DNA from: Deinococcales bacterium
Lineage (GTDB): Bacteria > Deinococcota > Deinococci > Deinococcales > Deinococcaceae
Assembly: GCA_025359705.1 (NCBI GenBank)
Contig: JANYFS010000556.1
Location: 1 to 5,504 of the forward strand
Direction of reading: 5' to 3'
Length of the DNA: 5,504 nucleotides
Shown: in pieces, positions 4,732-5,504 of the stretch
Position numbering within the stretch: the stretch's first letter is position 1
Layout of the letters: each line of letters starts with the position of its first letter
Translations under genes and position numbers: made by a program
Notes under the pieces: generated by a model
Database searches by the model: none
The model's input: the letters and a program-made list of their open reading frames with translations, nothing else
Told to the model about the DNA's origin: nothing

Positions 4732-5504
4732 TATTTCCCTCCAAACAGCCGTTTGAGGCTTGCCATAAAGCCTTTTTCTGGCTCGGGTTCGGGATCGAGG
4801 TTCATAAAGGGTACGTCTTTGCCTTGAATCCGCATCACGGTATTCATAAAGGCCAGTCCTGCACGGCTGTCCGACAGCACCGCAGGTACGCCAATATTGG
4901 TGGAAACCAAAATGCGCTCGTCTTCGGGGATGATGCCAATCGGTTTGATATTGAGGATTTCCACCACATCCGATACCGAAAGCATGTTGCCTTCTTTGAC
5001 CATTTGTGGGCGCAAACGGTTGATGATCAAACGGATTTCCCGCACTTCACCCGCCTCGAGCAGCCCAATAATGCGGTCTGCATCACGCACGCTCGAGACT
5101 TCGGGGTTGACCACCACGAGGCCACCTTGCGCGGGCGACATGGCGGTTTTGAATCCCGACTCGATGCCCGCAGGCGAGTCGATGATCACGCGGTCAAAGC
5201 CTTGTTCCTCGATCAAAATATTGACCGCCCATTTCATTTTTTCGATGTTCAGGGCTTCTTTGTCGCGGGTTTGTGAGGCGGGCAGCAAGAACAAATTTTC
5301 TACACGCTTATCTCGAATCAGTGCCTGACCGATTTTGCATTTGCCCTCGATCACGTCGATCAAATCGAAGACCACTCGAGACTCGAGGCCCATCACCACA
5401 TCCAAGTTACGAAGGCCCACATCCACGTCGATTACGGCGACTTTTTCGCCTAGTTTGGCAAGGCCAACCCCGATATTAGCAGTGGTGGTGGTTTTGCCCA
5501 CCCC
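4731..5504 (-). CDS. minD: Septum site-determining ATPase MinD, N-terminus cut by window edge
   Basis: 257 residues are visible; the frame stays open to the right edge, which cuts inside the deviant Walker A motif (visible GVGKTTTT; the preceding lysine is off the edge). A GTG at 5501 is the conserved Val of this motif, not a start. About 13 residues are missing, giving near 270, as in other MinD proteins. Counting from that Val as 1: switch region DVDVGLRNLDVVMGLE (25-40), LFLLPASQTRDKEAL (70-84), Walker B VIIDSPAGIE (105-114), NPEVSSVRDADRI (132-144), and the C-terminal amphipathic membrane helix FMASLKRLFGG (245-255). MinD binds ATP, dimerises on the membrane and recruits MinC to block FtsZ ring assembly; MinE, encoded immediately downstream, triggers its release. 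minC probably lies upstream off the edge. Two CTCGAG sites one base apart (5375-5387) encode part of the GLESRV segment. Confidence 0.97.
   Translation of the reverse strand, partial: GVGKTTTTANIGVGLAKLGEKVAVIDVDVGLRNLDVVMGLESRVVFDLIDVIEGKCKIGQALIRDKRVENLFLLPASQTRDKEALNIEKMKWAVNILIEEQGFDRVIIDSPAGIESGFKTAMSPAQGGLVVVNPEVSSVRDADRIIGLLEAGEVREIRLIINRLRPQMVKEGNMLSVSDVVEILNIKPIGIIPEDERILVSTNIGVPAVLSDSRAGLAFMNTVMRIQGKDVPFMNLDPEPEPEKGFMASLKRLFGGK
4737..4742 (-). promoter_or_regulatory. minE ribosome binding site inside the end of minD
   Basis: GGAGGG on the minus strand is made by the Gly-Gly codons of the MinD C-terminal FGGK and lies 5 nt before the minE ATG. With the TAATG overlap it supports translation of minE by ribosomes finishing minD. 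Confidence 0.8.

Larger units (their letters stand above)
995..5387. repeat. Highly iterated palindrome CTCGAG, 34 copies
   Basis: Exact CTCGAG starts at 995, 1241, 1326, 1337, 1407, 1432, 1496, 1614, 1697, 1812, 1830, 2204, 2310, 2388, 2441, 2687, 2776, 2801, 2822, 2912, 3092, 3218, 3302, 3368, 3404, 3820, 3864, 4226, 4307, 4377, 5055, 5092, 5375 and 5382. About 1.3 copies are expected in random sequence of this length. Twenty-five are in genes and nine in the 558 bp between genes. Flanking bases are not conserved, apart from a mild excess of G or C on either side, so the unit is the hexamer itself. The sites are dispersed rather than in an array. None lies in 1-994 or 4383-5054. Reading frame in genes: 15 as Leu-Glu, 8 as Ser-Ser, 2 centred on Arg. 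Confidence 0.95.

Noticed and set aside
4686..5276. 196-codon open frame on the plus strand across minD and minE
   Set aside because: It is antisense to clear minD and minE coding sequence, with no recognisable domain and no ribosome site of note.
995..5387. CRISPR array or mobile-element origin for the CTCGAG repeats
   Set aside because: Spacing is irregular, only six bases are shared, and the copies sit in coding frames of unrelated genes; there are no longer repeats, terminal inverted repeats or a transposase.

Overview
The window looks like a bacterial chromosome segment, most likely from Deinococcota (the Deinococcus/Meiothermus group). That placement is an inference: the MinD and MinE sequences resemble those I remember from this phylum, and one gene has a promoter of the leaderless type common there. 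Base composition is near 50% G+C, which would be low for the phylum, so a relative outside it cannot be excluded.

Layout from left to right. (1) A minus-strand gene for a secreted lipoprotein of an uncharacterised beta-rich family starts at 1206 and runs off the left edge. (2) A 266-bp divergent intergenic region holds candidate promoters, short direct repeats and five CTCGAG sites. (3) A plus-strand gene encodes an exported inhibitory-type serpin (1473-2732). (4) A bidirectional hairpin terminator separates it from (5) a convergent minus-strand gene for a membrane-anchored HD-GYP c-di-GMP phosphodiesterase (2816-4252). (6) A 209-bp gap holds the HD-GYP promoter candidate and the min operon terminator. 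(7) The minus-strand end of a min operon follows: minE complete, and minD cut by the right edge within its Walker A motif. minC would be expected further right, outside the window.

How the genes relate: minD and minE overlap by one base and act together in placing the division site. The HD-GYP gene is on the same strand, but a terminator and its own promoter candidate suggest separate transcription. The serpin and the lipoprotein both act outside the cytoplasm and share a divergent promoter region. No function linking them is shown by the sequence.

The most unusual signal is not a gene. The palindrome CTCGAG occurs 34 times in 5.5 kb, where about 1.3 would be expected by chance. It is denser between genes than within them, it overlaps both terminators, and it fixes codon choice: 15 of the 16 Leu-Glu dipeptides in the window are written CTC GAG. 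This resembles the highly iterated palindrome HIP1 of cyanobacteria, but with a different core.
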